Positions 1 to 8,861 of a stretch of 64,000 nt of DNA are shown piece after piece. This stretch comes from UBA5158 sp963692955 (GTDB taxonomy: Bacteria; Pseudomonadota; Gammaproteobacteria; DSM-16500), in NCBI GenBank assembly GCA_963692955.1, contig OY843587.1:1550001-1614000 (forward strand), in the 5' to 3' direction. Each line of letters opens with the position of its first letter. Position 1 is the first letter of the stretch. The translations under genes were made by a program, and so were the position numbers. Below the pieces are notes generated by a model. The model was not told where the DNA came from, ran no database searches, and worked only from the letters and a program-made list of their open reading frames with translations.

Positions 1-27
1 ATTTTTCGTAAAAGCATGCCAAATTTA

Positions 28-618
28 TCAAGCGCTACGCAAAAACGCAACTTCTTCCGCTGTCGATTTCCGGCCTAAGACGTCGTTACGCTGCGGAAAG
101 CGGCCGAATTCTTTTATCACACGAAAATGCGCGTAAGCATAGGCTAAAAAAAGTTGATAGACTTGCGTGGTTTCGGTCATGGATAAGGAGACTAAACTTT
201 GAAATAAACGAATGGATTGCTCTTGAATTTCATTATTTTCCGCATGCACCATAGGCATATAAAAAAATACCCGTTCAATTAGCGTTAACGAATGATCCAT
301 TTTTTCTCGCAAGCCTTCGAGACAAAGGTCTTGGGCTTTTTTGTCATGATCGAAAGCGGCGGAGGAATTACGATGTAAATACCGGGAAAATTGATCGAGT
401 AAAATAATCATGGCTAGACGGCCGCGCGGTGTCACCGCCCATTCTTCACGGCGGCCTTCGATTACGTCCTGGTAATCGCTGCCGTAGGATTGAGTAATCA
501 TCTCCTTGAGTTTTTCACTTTCACCAAACCATAAGTTCGTGCGATCACTAGTGGGAAGATCGGCTGAGCCTAAATCTCCAAACCAAAAATCCAATAATGA
601 ATGCACTTTATCGGGCAT
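28..618 (-). CDS. DUF924 family protein
   Basis: A soluble protein of about 196 residues with the features of the DUF924 (YPL-type) family: an N-terminal segment containing DFWFG, a second tryptophan motif LWFG, the central RGRLAMIILLDQFSR block, and a C-terminal stretch rich in Y, F and H (VFFYMPMVHAEN). The reaction is unknown for this family; the fold is TPR-like helical. I place the start at the ATG at 616-618 because GGAGGG lies eight to ten bases upstream; the open frame runs further, but the extra residues look unrelated to the family. It is transcribed towards the window edge. The family call is from recognised motifs; the function is not known. Confidence 0.85.
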   Translation of the reverse strand: MPDKVHSLLDFWFGDLGSADLPTSDRTNLWFGESEKLKEMITQSYGSDYQDVIEGRREEWAVTPRGRLAMIILLDQFSRYLHRNSSAAFDHDKKAQDLCLEGLREKMDHSLTLIERVFFYMPMVHAENNEIQEQSIRLFQSLVSLSMTETTQVYQLFLAYAYAHFRVIKEFGRFPQRNDVLGRKSTAEEVAFLRSA

Positions 619-733
619 GATTTCTTTCCCTCCATATCCTCCAGCATAGCACAAAAAGCTGGTAGATGAGGACATAAAAAACAGGATTAATGGGGAGATA
701 ACCTACTGAAAAATAGCAACAATATACAATTTT

Positions 734-2851
734 TTAGATCTGAATATTTATCTTTGACGGACGTTGTATAAAATAACGCAATATGTGTGAAAATAGCATA
801 AAAACTATTAAAAGCCACGCCGCCCAACTCACTAAATTTGCCCATTCTAAGCCGCGAAATTCGATTTGGATATGGTTTAACTTGCTAGGTATAGGCACGA
901 TTCCAGCTAACAATTCGCCTTCTACTAATATGCTTTGATAAACTGCATTTTCACCATTCACTGATAATCTTAACAGCTTGGGATAGTAAAGCGCTGGTAG
1001 TTCGATGAATTTAATCCCCTGCCCGACTGGAACGTCACAAAGCGTGCGGGATTTTTTTTGTGTGCAATACATTTGCGTTTGATTAATGCTTAGTATCTCG
1101 GCGGGATTTAAATAGCCTGACAGTATGGCGTGATTTATCGGTAGCGTTGCCGTTATCGCTTTATCATTTTTATCCAACAGCAAAAATTTTAATAACAATG
1201 GCGCGGAATCCGGATAACGATTTTTTACCGCTAATAAATTGATGTTCCAGTTTAATAGACCTGGTGTTAATTCTTTTTTATCAATCATTTCATTATTCAC
1301 AACGATTGCCAGATGAAGATTCTTTTTGCTTAAACTTACAGGAATATCAGCGCGCAATTCAATGGCGGGATCGACGGCTAATTGCAATAACGGTTTAGGA
1401 ATAGAATAATCTGAATTCGTTTTTAAAATTTTAGAAGTTTCAATTAATGTATTATCAATTTTATTGACGAAGGTAGTGAATTTATTGAAATCGAGTAAAT
1501 AAGAATTATCATTATAAAGCAAATATGGCTGTGAGATAAAATCTGCTAGTGATGCGTTCGCGTTTTCAGACATGGGGAACCAGGCACTCGCACTCATTAC
1601 TATTAACAACGTACCGAAGATAACATGATATTTATCTAACTTATTTTTGAATAATAAACATAGCGCCGTTGCCGACAGCAGCGCTCCAATCCAAATGACT
1701 TGACTCAGCACGCGCCAACAATATTGTCCGATTAGCAGTGGCGCCGGCAGCCAAGACCAGCAATTCAGCGGCGACCATACTAATAAAAACGCGACAAAAA
1801 ATATAATTAATAACGGCGTTAGCCATGCATCCGCCAACCGCGAGCCGGATGATAATTTTTTTATAGCCGCGTATAGACACAAGGCAGCGGCAAATAGGAT
1901 GGGCCAGCCAACGGCGGGATGAATCGATAGCAGCGCATTGCCTTTCATCCCTGGCGTTAAATCCGCCGTGGGCGATAATAGTTGCGATAGGAGCGGATGA
2001 AACGCAGGCATATGTTCGGCGCTGCTGTAGGTACTAGTCAAAGTAAAAAAATCTTTAAACGCTACGATGGGAGCTAAATACCAAGCCGCCAGCATACAGC
2101 CTAATATGTAAGCGATACCTACGCCGATTAAATTACGCCAAGCATTAGGAATTTTAACGGTGACCAAGAACAACAGCGCGCCAATAAAAAATGACGCATA
2201 TACAAAGGTAACAATATGTATGGTCGCTAACAAATACCACGCGATACCTAGCTTCGCTAACAAAACATTATTTTGGGGAGCATAAAAACGCAGGCATGAA
2301 TAAAATAACACGGCAGGTAAAACACCCAACGCGACAATTTCATTTAAGCTGCCTAAGAAATCAATAATAATAATGTAATAAGGCGCGCATAAATAAATGA
2401 CGCCCGCCAGCAGCGCGGCGGGCATTGAGCGCGTAAACCAAAACGCAATCCGTTGCATGTAAACGCCGCCTACCACTAAGCCTGACCAAATCGTTAGTTT
2501 GAAAGCTAGCAATGGATTCGCTGGTGTCAGCCATTTATAAATTAAACCGGCATAGGTATAAGTACTGGGTGAATAAAATTGAAAAAAAGGATAATGCCAT
2601 CCCCAATGTTCTAACGGCATATAGCGCAACGGAAACTGGCCATTACTCAAGGCAATTTTTGCTTGAATTAACGCGGCTAAATTTGTTAAATAGTCGCCGA
2701 GGTTAGGAATATTAGTAGTAGAAGCGATCGGAGCAATGACGGCGGCGGCAAGTAACGCATAAAAAATAACAATACCAAGCGGCTGTAGAGGCAGCCATTG
2801 ATGGAAGTCAGGAAAAAATAAAATTCGTTTACGCTGCAAAATCCCTAGCAT
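734..2851 (-). CDS. Large polytopic membrane protein (PTPS-related / YfhO-like GT-C type)
   Basis: A protein of 705 residues. Roughly the first 430 residues consist of about ten to twelve hydrophobic segments, followed by a non-membrane region (about 440-670) and a last hydrophobic helix before a basic tail. The early loop after the first helix carries GWHYPFFQFYSP, which resembles the YPP-type loop motif of the '6-pyruvoyl-tetrahydropterin synthase-related' integral membrane family; the name is historical and the proteins look like GT-C glycosyltransferases. A role in moving a sugar from a lipid carrier to an envelope glycan is possible but inferred. It lies 22 bases downstream of arginase on the same strand, with no obvious functional link. 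No catalytic residue could be assigned with confidence. Confidence 0.7.
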   Translation of the reverse strand: MLGILQRKRILFFPDFHQWLPLQPLGIVIFYALLAAAVIAPIASTTNIPNLGDYLTNLAALIQAKIALSNGQFPLRYMPLEHWGWHYPFFQFYSPSTYTYAGLIYKWLTPANPLLAFKLTIWSGLVVGGVYMQRIAFWFTRSMPAALLAGVIYLCAPYYIIIIDFLGSLNEIVALGVLPAVLFYSCLRFYAPQNNVLLAKLGIAWYLLATIHIVTFVYASFFIGALLFLVTVKIPNAWRNLIGVGIAYILGCMLAAWYLAPIVAFKDFFTLTSTYSSAEHMPAFHPLLSQLLSPTADLTPGMKGNALLSIHPAVGWPILFAAALCLYAAIKKLSSGSRLADAWLTPLLIIFFVAFLLVWSPLNCWSWLPAPLLIGQYCWRVLSQVIWIGALLSATALCLLFKNKLDKYHVIFGTLLIVMSASAWFPMSENANASLADFISQPYLLYNDNSYLLDFNKFTTFVNKIDNTLIETSKILKTNSDYSIPKPLLQLAVDPAIELRADIPVSLSKKNLHLAIVVNNEMIDKKELTPGLLNWNINLLAVKNRYPDSAPLLLKFLLLDKNDKAITATLPINHAILSGYLNPAEILSINQTQMYCTQKKSRTLCDVPVGQGIKFIELPALYYPKLLRLSVNGENAVYQSILVEGELLAGIVPIPSKLNHIQIEFRGLEWANLVSWAAWLLIVFMLFSHILRYFIQRPSKINIQI

Positions 2852-2873
2852 GCGTCAATCTTCCTGTTATTTA

Positions 2874-3755
2874 TTACTTAGCTACCAACATGGCGGCCAT
2901 GAATTGCGGCACTAATTTTTCAGTCATATGGTCTACGTCGCGGTGCGGATCAAACTCCACGATTTCGATCCCCAACAAGCGCTTGTCGCCTGCGATTTTA
3001 TTCAAAGCGCGTGATAATTCTTTTGCCGCTAACCCATCGGGCTCGCTCACGCCGGTGCCTGGCGCTTCACGTGGATCGATGCTATCCATATCCAGGGTGA
3101 CGCCATAGCCTATCGTACCGGCGTTAACGATACCTAACGCTTCTTGCAGGATGTCATCTAATCCACGCCGCTTTACTTCTTCCATGTAATAAATACGTAC
3201 GTTGAGACTCTTCAATAATTCTGCTTCGCCAATTTCAAAACTACGGATCCCGATCAGACATACATGTTCTGGTTTGAATTTAGGAGCTGCTCCGAGCAGG
3301 CTCGTAAAGATAGGATCGCCATGGCCTAACAAACTCGCTAGCGGCATGCCGTGAATATTGCCGGTTTCAGAAGTTTCCGGCGTGTGGCTATCCATGTGCG
3401 CGTCAATCCAAATCAAACCGATGTCGCCTTTTTCACGTGTAATGCTCTGTACCCCGCTCCAGGTACCCATCGCGCATGAATGGTCACCGCCAAACACCGT
3501 AAAGAAATGGTCTTTACTCACGACCGCAGCGACGGCTAGCGCTAAGGCATGGCAGTGGTTAGCAACGGTCGTCTTGTTATCGGACTTGCCTTCCGGTTTT
3601 AAAATCGTAACCCATTCTAATTCCAAGCCCAGCTGGCTGAGAGATGTCATGTAAGGTGATTGCTTTAGGGCCTCGGGGCCATCAGCGCAACCTGAATAAG
3701 GCGCGGCTTCGCCGGATGCTGAACCAATGAGATAAATCTTTTTTGTATTCGCCAT
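2874..3755 (-). CDS. rocF: Arginase
   Basis: A 293-residue arginase of the ureohydrolase family, predicted to hydrolyse L-arginine to ornithine and urea in the cytoplasm. All metal-binding blocks are visible in order: GGDHS, the DAHMD block (WIDAHMDSHTPETS) with the substrate loop NIHGMP, and the LDMDSIDP block followed by APGTGVSEPDG. These supply the His and Asp ligands of the two Mn ions. The length is normal for a bacterial arginase. The ATG has AAGGA about ten bases upstream. It is divergent from the DAHP synthase gene, sharing a 116-base intergenic region, and upstream of the membrane protein gene on the same strand. Agmatinase is less likely because the SxxxGNIHGMPL substrate loop is arginase-like. 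Confidence 0.93.
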   Translation of the reverse strand: MANTKKIYLIGSASGEAAPYSGCADGPEALKQSPYMTSLSQLGLELEWVTILKPEGKSDNKTTVANHCHALALAVAAVVSKDHFFTVFGGDHSCAMGTWSGVQSITREKGDIGLIWIDAHMDSHTPETSETGNIHGMPLASLLGHGDPIFTSLLGAAPKFKPEHVCLIGIRSFEIGEAELLKSLNVRIYYMEEVKRRGLDDILQEALGIVNAGTIGYGVTLDMDSIDPREAPGTGVSEPDGLAAKELSRALNKIAGDKRLLGIEIVEFDPHRDVDHMTEKLVPQFMAAMLVAK

Positions 3756-3848
3756 GCCCTGAAAATCCTTAGCTAATCATCATTCTGTGTGATCAAATAT
3801 AACTTAGTCATCCTTGAAAAAATAGTGCTGTGATTTCTACGTTTGTAC

Positions 3849-3854
3849 TATAAT
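3849..3854 (+). promoter_or_regulatory. Candidate -10 element upstream of DAHP synthase
   Basis: A perfect TATAAT lies 17 bases before the ATG at 3872. The -35 region at 17-base spacing (TGCTGT) is a poor match. Transcription from here would start near 3861 and give a leader of only about 11 bases, with no Shine-Dalgarno sequence visible before the ATG. Confidence 0.4.
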
Positions 3855-3871
3855 TAGCGACCTGACTAGCC

Positions 3872-4972
3872 ATGACGCACACATTGCCCACTATGCGATT
3901 AATTTCAAAAAACGCCAGCTTTACTCTTAAGCCGCTGATAACGCCGCAGGCTTTAATGGAAAAATTTCCTCTAAATGAATCGTCATTTCAATTCATCGCT
4001 AACGCCCGTCAACAAATTGAAAATATTATCGAGGGCAAAGATCCAAGATTGCTGGTGATCGTCGGGCCCTGCTCGATTCATGATGTACAAGCAGCCTATG
4101 CGTATGCCGAAAAGTTAAAACAAGCCGCGGCACGCTATGCAGATAATTTATTTATTACCATGCGCGTTTATTTCGAAAAACCTCGGAGTGTGTTGGGCTG
4201 GAATGGTTTTATCAATGACCCGCACTTGAATAATACTTTCGATATTAATTTTGGTTTAACGGCGGCACGACGTTTGTTATTAGATATCGTGGCGTTAGGC
4301 GTGCCCACCGCGACGGAATTTTTGGAACCCGCTATGCCGCGCTATTACGGTGATTTAATTTGTTGGAACGCCATCGGCGCGCGCACCGTTACGAGTCAAA
4401 TTCACCGGCAACTAGCGTCTAGCTTGCCGATGCCGGTGGGCTTCAAGAATACGATAGACGGCAATATCAAATTGGCTATCGATGCCATACAAGCCGCACG
4501 TTACGGCCATCACTTTGTCGGTCTCTCGCTCGCGGGTACGCCTGCGATAATTGAATCGCGCGGCAATCAACATGGGCACCTTATATTGCGGGGCTCGCAG
4601 CACACGACAAATTACTCAAGCGAGGCTATCAACGCAGCGATTGAATTATTAAATAACCAAAGCTTGCCGTCGCGCTTAATGGTCGATTGCAGTCATGGCA
4701 ATAGTAAACGAGATTACTTACAACAAAAAAACGTCGTCGAGTCACTGGTTAAAATTCTCAACAGTAATCGCGGTGAAATTTGCGGTGTCATGCTGGAAAG
4801 TAATTTAATCGCAGGCAATCAAGGGTTAGAAACGACTATGCCATTAGTCTACGGCCAGAGCATTACCGACGGCTGTCTTTCATGGGCTGAAACTTTGCTC
4901 GAATTAGAAAAATTGGCGTTGTGTAAAATGACTTGCCGCCATCCCATCGCTGAGATGACGGCAGCGGAGTAA
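3872..4972 (+). CDS. aroG: 3-deoxy-7-phosphoheptulonate (DAHP) synthase, class I
   Basis: A 366-residue enzyme that condenses phosphoenolpyruvate and erythrose 4-phosphate, the first step of the shikimate pathway. The class I AroF/G/H blocks are complete: VGPCSIHD, MRVYFEKPR, GWNGFINDPH, PTATEFLEP, GARTVTSQIHR, VGFKN, VDCSHGNS and GVMLESN, which supply the metal ligands and phosphate-binding residues. Which allosteric type (Tyr, Phe or Trp sensitive) it is cannot be told here, so the symbol is nominal. The first ATG is used; a second in-frame ATG at 3893 is also possible and neither has a good Shine-Dalgarno sequence. Its stop codon directly abuts the stop codon of the convergent pilin gene, leaving no bases between them. 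Confidence 0.93.
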   Translation: MTHTLPTMRLISKNASFTLKPLITPQALMEKFPLNESSFQFIANARQQIENIIEGKDPRLLVIVGPCSIHDVQAAYAYAEKLKQAAARYADNLFITMRVYFEKPRSVLGWNGFINDPHLNNTFDINFGLTAARRLLLDIVALGVPTATEFLEPAMPRYYGDLICWNAIGARTVTSQIHRQLASSLPMPVGFKNTIDGNIKLAIDAIQAARYGHHFVGLSLAGTPAIIESRGNQHGHLILRGSQHTTNYSSEAINAAIELLNNQSLPSRLMVDCSHGNSKRDYLQQKNVVESLVKILNSNRGEICGVMLESNLIAGNQGLETTMPLVYGQSITDGCLSWAETLLELEKLALCKMTCRHPIAEMTAAE

Positions 4973-5356
4973 TTAAGAAATGCCGATGGCGCTGAAGGTA
5001 GTCGTCACCGAGCCAGGTCCGGTTAACGTACACGTCGCGGTAGCGCCGGCTGCGACAGCAGCAGAAGTTACCGTATAACCCGTTGGCAAGCCCCCTTGCA
5101 ATAACGAGCCTACGTCCGTGCAATTCGATACGGCTTGGCCGTTCGTAGCTTTTTCGCTACGTACCGCGTAATTTTCCGCTGAAGCGGAGGCTAATGCGCC
5201 GGCGACACCCGCGGTTGCGGCGGTTTGCGCGTCGCCAGTGATGTTAAACAGCTTTGGAATAGCCACGGCCGCTAAAATACCTAGAATAGCGATAACGATA
5301 ACTAATTCTATTAACGTGAAACCTTTCATCTGACGGCCAAAGTTTAAATTTTTCAT
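4973..5356 (-). CDS. mshA: MSHA-type major pilin, copy 2 (distal)
   Basis: A 127-residue type IV prepilin. After a short basic leader it has the class III cleavage site KG/FTLIE with the Glu5 equivalent, followed by a 20-residue hydrophobic stem (VIVIAILGILAAVAIPK). The mature head begins LFNITGDAQ and ends in TFSAIGIS, with two cysteines (in NCTDVGSLL and CTLTG) that can form the C-terminal disulfide loop. It is closely similar to the gene immediately upstream at 5394-5774, so the pair is a tandem duplication. AGAGGA lies nine bases before the ATG. It is the last gene of the minus pilus arm and ends flush against the convergent DAHP synthase gene. The two pilins differ mostly in the last 50 residues. 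Confidence 0.93.
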   Translation of the reverse strand: MKNLNFGRQMKGFTLIELVIVIAILGILAAVAIPKLFNITGDAQTAATAGVAGALASASAENYAVRSEKATNGQAVSNCTDVGSLLQGGLPTGYTVTSAAVAAGATATCTLTGPGSVTTTFSAIGIS

Positions 5357-5393
5357 TTTAACTCATCCTCTCATTAAAAAATAAAAATTGGTA

Positions 5394-5774
5394 TTATGTG
5401 ATCCCGATTGCAGAAAAAGTCGTCGTTGAAGAATTGGGTCCTGATAAGGTGCAAGTCGCGGTCGAGCCATTGGTGATAGCTGATGACGTGATGGTATAAC
5501 CCGTTGGTAATCCGCCTTGCAGCAGTGAACCTACGTCAGTGCAGTTTGCGACGGTTTGGCCATTGGTGGATTTTTCGTTACGCACGCCATAATTTTCCGC
5601 GGAAGCAGAAGCCAGCGCGCCAGCGACACCTGCGGTAGCGGCAGTTTGCGCGTCGGAGGTAATGTTAAAAAGCTTTGGGATAGCGACAGCTGCCAGGATA
5701 CCTAATATAGCTATAACGATAACTAATTCGATGAGTGTGAAACCATTTGTGGATTTAGCCAGGTGTTTTGACAT
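5394..5774 (-). CDS. mshA: MSHA-type major pilin, copy 1 (proximal)
   Basis: A type IV prepilin of 126 residues with leader MSKHLAKSTNG, cleavage site NG/FTLIE and a stem identical to that of the downstream copy. The head shares the long block from LFNIT to ASASAENY and the disulfide cysteines, and diverges after GLPTGYT. The start is the ATG at 5772-5774, which has AAAGGA seven bases upstream; an in-frame TTG one codon earlier is not needed. The 83-base gap upstream of this gene is the largest in the distal half of the minus arm, so an extra promoter for the pilins is possible, although no consensus is obvious. It may be the main pilus subunit, with the second copy as a variant or partner. 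Confidence 0.93.
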   Translation of the reverse strand: MSKHLAKSTNGFTLIELVIVIAILGILAAVAIPKLFNITSDAQTAATAGVAGALASASAENYGVRNEKSTNGQTVANCTDVGSLLQGGLPTGYTITSSAITNGSTATCTLSGPNSSTTTFSAIGIT

Positions 5775-5857
5775 CAAATAATCCTTTAATGTTAAATTGA
5801 ATTCCGTTCATCCTAACAAGATATTAACACTATTTTTACTCTAATTAGAATGAATTT

Positions 5858-7084
5858 TTACCCGATTTTAGCAACTTTCGCCATGTTCCAAATCGGCAAG
5901 TATACCGCTAAAGCTAAAACTAAAATAACTCCTGATAAAAGTACAATTAATGCCGGTTCTATCGTGTCACTGATTCTTTTCATGTCATAGTCAACTTCGC
6001 GACGATAGAAATCGGCTATCTGTCTCAGCATGGTGCTGAGCTCACCAGTTTCTTCACTTACGCCCAAAATTTGAATTTCCATCGGCGTGAATAAATCGGT
6101 CGCCGCCGCGGCTAAAGTTAAGCTATTGCCGCGTTCGATGGCTTCACGCATGGATAAGACTTTTTTGCGGATGAATTCGTTATTGACTGCTTGCGCGGAT
6201 AATTCAATACCTTCGATTAATGGCACGCCTGAATCTAAAATTGTCGCGAAAGTTTGCACGAAGCGTAATAAAAAAATTCGTTTTAATAACTTTCCAAATA
6301 ACGGTAAATGTAACATCAGGCTGTCCCATTTATATCTACCTTTTTCCGTTTTGATGTACCACATCACCCAGGCGGTGGCGCCGACGGTGAAGACTAATAA
6401 ATATAACCAGTAATGCGTAAAGAAATTTGAAGTAGAGATTAAGATGCGCGTCGCTAACGGTAGTTCGACTTTCGCTTGTAAAAACACGCGGGCGAACGCG
6501 GGAATCACAAATATATTGATTAACACGATCGCGCCGACCATGGCAATTATGACGAGCGTTGGATAACGCAGCGCAGTTTTAATATTTTTAATGGAGGAGC
6601 CTTCGAACTCTAAATATTCGCTGATTTGTAAAAAAGATTCGGCGAGACGACCACTACTCTGCCCGACGCGCACGATGCTAATCATCAATGGCGTGAAAAC
6701 TTTCGGATAATTCTGCATAGCGCTTGCGATATCTTGGCCGCTTTCCAAATAATCGACGATGCCGTTCAACGCTTCCGCTAATAAATGATTTTTCGTGCCT
6801 TTGGATAATTGACGCAACGCGTTTGGCAGCGGCACACCGGTCCTTGCCAACGTATAAATTTGGCGGGACAACATGCCTAAATCATCGGTCGAAACTTTTT
6901 CTTCAAACAAAGTACCGATTTGAATATTATTCCAATCTTTAGATTTGGCTTTTAATTTGATGGAGACGGGAGTTATACCTTCATTCATTAATTGCACGCC
7001 AAGCGCGTCAGCGGTGGGCGCAGTGCGCTCATCTTTTCTTAAGTGGCCGGTGGCGTCACGGCCTTGATAAACGAACAATGGCAT
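5858..7084 (-). CDS. mshG: Pilus inner-membrane platform protein MshG (PilC/GspF family)
   Basis: A 408-residue polytopic platform protein that couples the cytoplasmic ATPases to pilin assembly. It has the two GspF repeats typical of the family: the first around residues 70-195 (DLGMLSRQIYTLARTGVPL ending in a hydrophobic helix near 170-195), the second around 270-400 (RFVQTFATILDSGVPL ending in a C-terminal helix). The N-terminal segment MPLFVYQGRDATG is the usual start of MshG/PilC proteins. It follows mshE with a 19-base gap and precedes the pilin pair. The length matches the family and nothing appears missing. Confidence 0.93.
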   Translation of the reverse strand: MPLFVYQGRDATGHLRKDERTAPTADALGVQLMNEGITPVSIKLKAKSKDWNNIQIGTLFEEKVSTDDLGMLSRQIYTLARTGVPLPNALRQLSKGTKNHLLAEALNGIVDYLESGQDIASAMQNYPKVFTPLMISIVRVGQSSGRLAESFLQISEYLEFEGSSIKNIKTALRYPTLVIIAMVGAIVLINIFVIPAFARVFLQAKVELPLATRILISTSNFFTHYWLYLLVFTVGATAWVMWYIKTEKGRYKWDSLMLHLPLFGKLLKRIFLLRFVQTFATILDSGVPLIEGIELSAQAVNNEFIRKKVLSMREAIERGNSLTLAAAATDLFTPMEIQILGVSEETGELSTMLRQIADFYRREVDYDMKRISDTIEPALIVLLSGVILVLALAVYLPIWNMAKVAKIG

Positions 7085-7103
7085 TAGTGTTTAATCCAAA
7101 TGT

Positions 7104-8840
7104 TTATTGAATGGGTGCTTCGGTCCTGGCTTCGTTTTCAAATACGCTCTCACCAACAATACGCATCACTTCACTGACGGTGGTTATGCCAAGCGCCGCG
7201 AAATCCAATGCGCTTAGCGCCAACGGCCGGAAAGTTTCCTGCATATTCGCCAGCCGCGCGAATTCAGTCGGGTCATTACGGTTCAATGCTTCTGCAAATG
7301 ATGGATGCCACACTAATAATTCGTAAACGCCGATCCGGCCTTTATAGCCGGTATTGTGACAGTAAGTACAACCGATCCCATATTTAAACTGCACGGATGA
7401 AAAGGCGCCGCCGGCGACATTGTCTACCCAGATTTTTTGGAATGGCGTGAGCTTTTCTTCGCGCACGCAGTTTTTACAAATGCGGCGTACTAGACGTTGC
7501 GCCATGATGCCGCGTAACACGGCGGACACGACGAAGGCTTCCGCGCCCATGTCAATTAAGCGTAGTGTGCTGCTGATCGCGTCGTTGGTGTGTAAAGTCG
7601 ATAACACTAAGTGACCGGTCATGGCGGCGCGCAGCGCGATATCCACGGTTTCTTTATCGCGTAATTCCCCGACCATGATGATATCCGGATCTTGACGCAA
7701 GATAGCGCGCAACGCACGCGCGAAAGTTAATTCGATGTTCGGCGCTACTTGCACTTGATTGATGCGTGAAATACGGTATTCCACCGGATCTTCGACGGTA
7801 ATAATCTTCCGTTCAGAATTATTTAATTCACTCAATGCGCCATACAATGTCGTCGTTTTACCGCTGCCGGTGGGACCGGTTATTAAAAATAAACCGTTCG
7901 GTAGCGAAATAATTCTGCGTAAATGTTCTAATATCAGCGGCGGCATATCGACATGATCTAAATCCAATAAGCTGGCCGACTGATTTAATAGCCGCATTAC
8001 TACGGATTCACCATGCGCCGTTGGCAATGTCGAAAGACGCACGTCGAAATTTTTATCTTTAATTTTGATACTGAAGCGGCCGTCTTGCGGGACGCGGCGC
8101 TCGGTGATATTGATGCCGCCCATTAATTTTAAGCGCAGCGTTAAAGCTTGAATAACGCCTTTTTCTTTAATGATTTGCTCTTGTAACACGCCGTCGACGC
8201 GCATGCGGATACGCAAGACGTTTTCATCCGGTTCGATATGAATATCAGACGCGTTCATTTGCACAGCGTCTTCGAAAATCGATTGTAATAACTTGACTAC
8301 CGGCGCGTCGGTTTCCGATAAGCCTTTACCTAACTGCGCGATGTTGAAATCGTTTTTACCTAATTCTTCGGATAATTCTTCGGCGAAGCTGCTAATTTCC
8401 GCGGTGTGTCGATACATCATGTCGATGATTTGCAGCAAATCTTCTTCGCGTATCAGCGCCGTTTTAATCGGCGCGCCAATAATTCTTGAAATTTCATCGC
8501 TGGCGACAATGTCTTGTGGATCGACCATGCCGACTAAGTAAGTTTCATCGTCTTCTTTTTTTAAGAGTAATGAACGGAAGCGGCGCGCGTAAAATTCAGG
8601 TAATTTGTTGACGATGTCGGAGCGCACTTGATAGGTTTTTAAATTTACGAAAGGTATTTGTAATTGATCGGACAACAGCTGCAGTAATTCTTCTTCGCGC
8701 ACGAAATTCAAATCGACTAACACTTGCCCGAGTTTTTTGCCGGTAATTTTTTGTTCCGCAATCGCTTGCTCGAGGTTTTCGTCCGTGATTAAGTTCTTCT
8801 CTAAGAGAAGTTTACCGAGATGGATTTTTTTGGGCTGCAT
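7104..8840 (-). CDS. mshE: Pilus extension ATPase MshE (PilB/GspE family) with N-terminal MshEN module
   Basis: A 578-residue hexameric ATPase that drives pilus extension. Residues 7-30 and 36-59 form two tandem 24-residue repeats with the MshEN pattern (x-L-G at the start, Q at the end, hydrophobic ladder between), the module that binds cyclic di-GMP in this family. The usual arginine that opens each repeat is H7 and K36, and the internal glycine is N16 and N45. The motor domain is intact: Walker A GPTGSGKTTT, Asp box, Walker B IIMVGELRD, His box TGHLVLSTLHTN, and a tetracysteine zinc site (CKNC followed by CTYC). It lies between mshN and mshG. Because of the substitutions, cyclic di-GMP binding is probable rather than certain. 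Confidence 0.95.
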   Translation of the reverse strand: MQPKKIHLGKLLLEKNLITDENLEQAIAEQKITGKKLGQVLVDLNFVREEELLQLLSDQLQIPFVNLKTYQVRSDIVNKLPEFYARRFRSLLLKKEDDETYLVGMVDPQDIVASDEISRIIGAPIKTALIREEDLLQIIDMMYRHTAEISSFAEELSEELGKNDFNIAQLGKGLSETDAPVVKLLQSIFEDAVQMNASDIHIEPDENVLRIRMRVDGVLQEQIIKEKGVIQALTLRLKLMGGINITERRVPQDGRFSIKIKDKNFDVRLSTLPTAHGESVVMRLLNQSASLLDLDHVDMPPLILEHLRRIISLPNGLFLITGPTGSGKTTTLYGALSELNNSERKIITVEDPVEYRISRINQVQVAPNIELTFARALRAILRQDPDIIMVGELRDKETVDIALRAAMTGHLVLSTLHTNDAISSTLRLIDMGAEAFVVSAVLRGIMAQRLVRRICKNCVREEKLTPFQKIWVDNVAGGAFSSVQFKYGIGCTYCHNTGYKGRIGVYELLVWHPSFAEALNRNDPTEFARLANMQETFRPLALSALDFAALGITTVSEVMRIVGESVFENEARTEAPIQ

Positions 8841-8861
8841 CTACTCCCCCGCTCAATAAAA

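Noticed and set aside
4863..5123. 86-codon antisense open frame across the aroG-mshA junction
   Set aside because: It is a shadow of the DAHP synthase and pilin genes, with no start signal or family resemblance.
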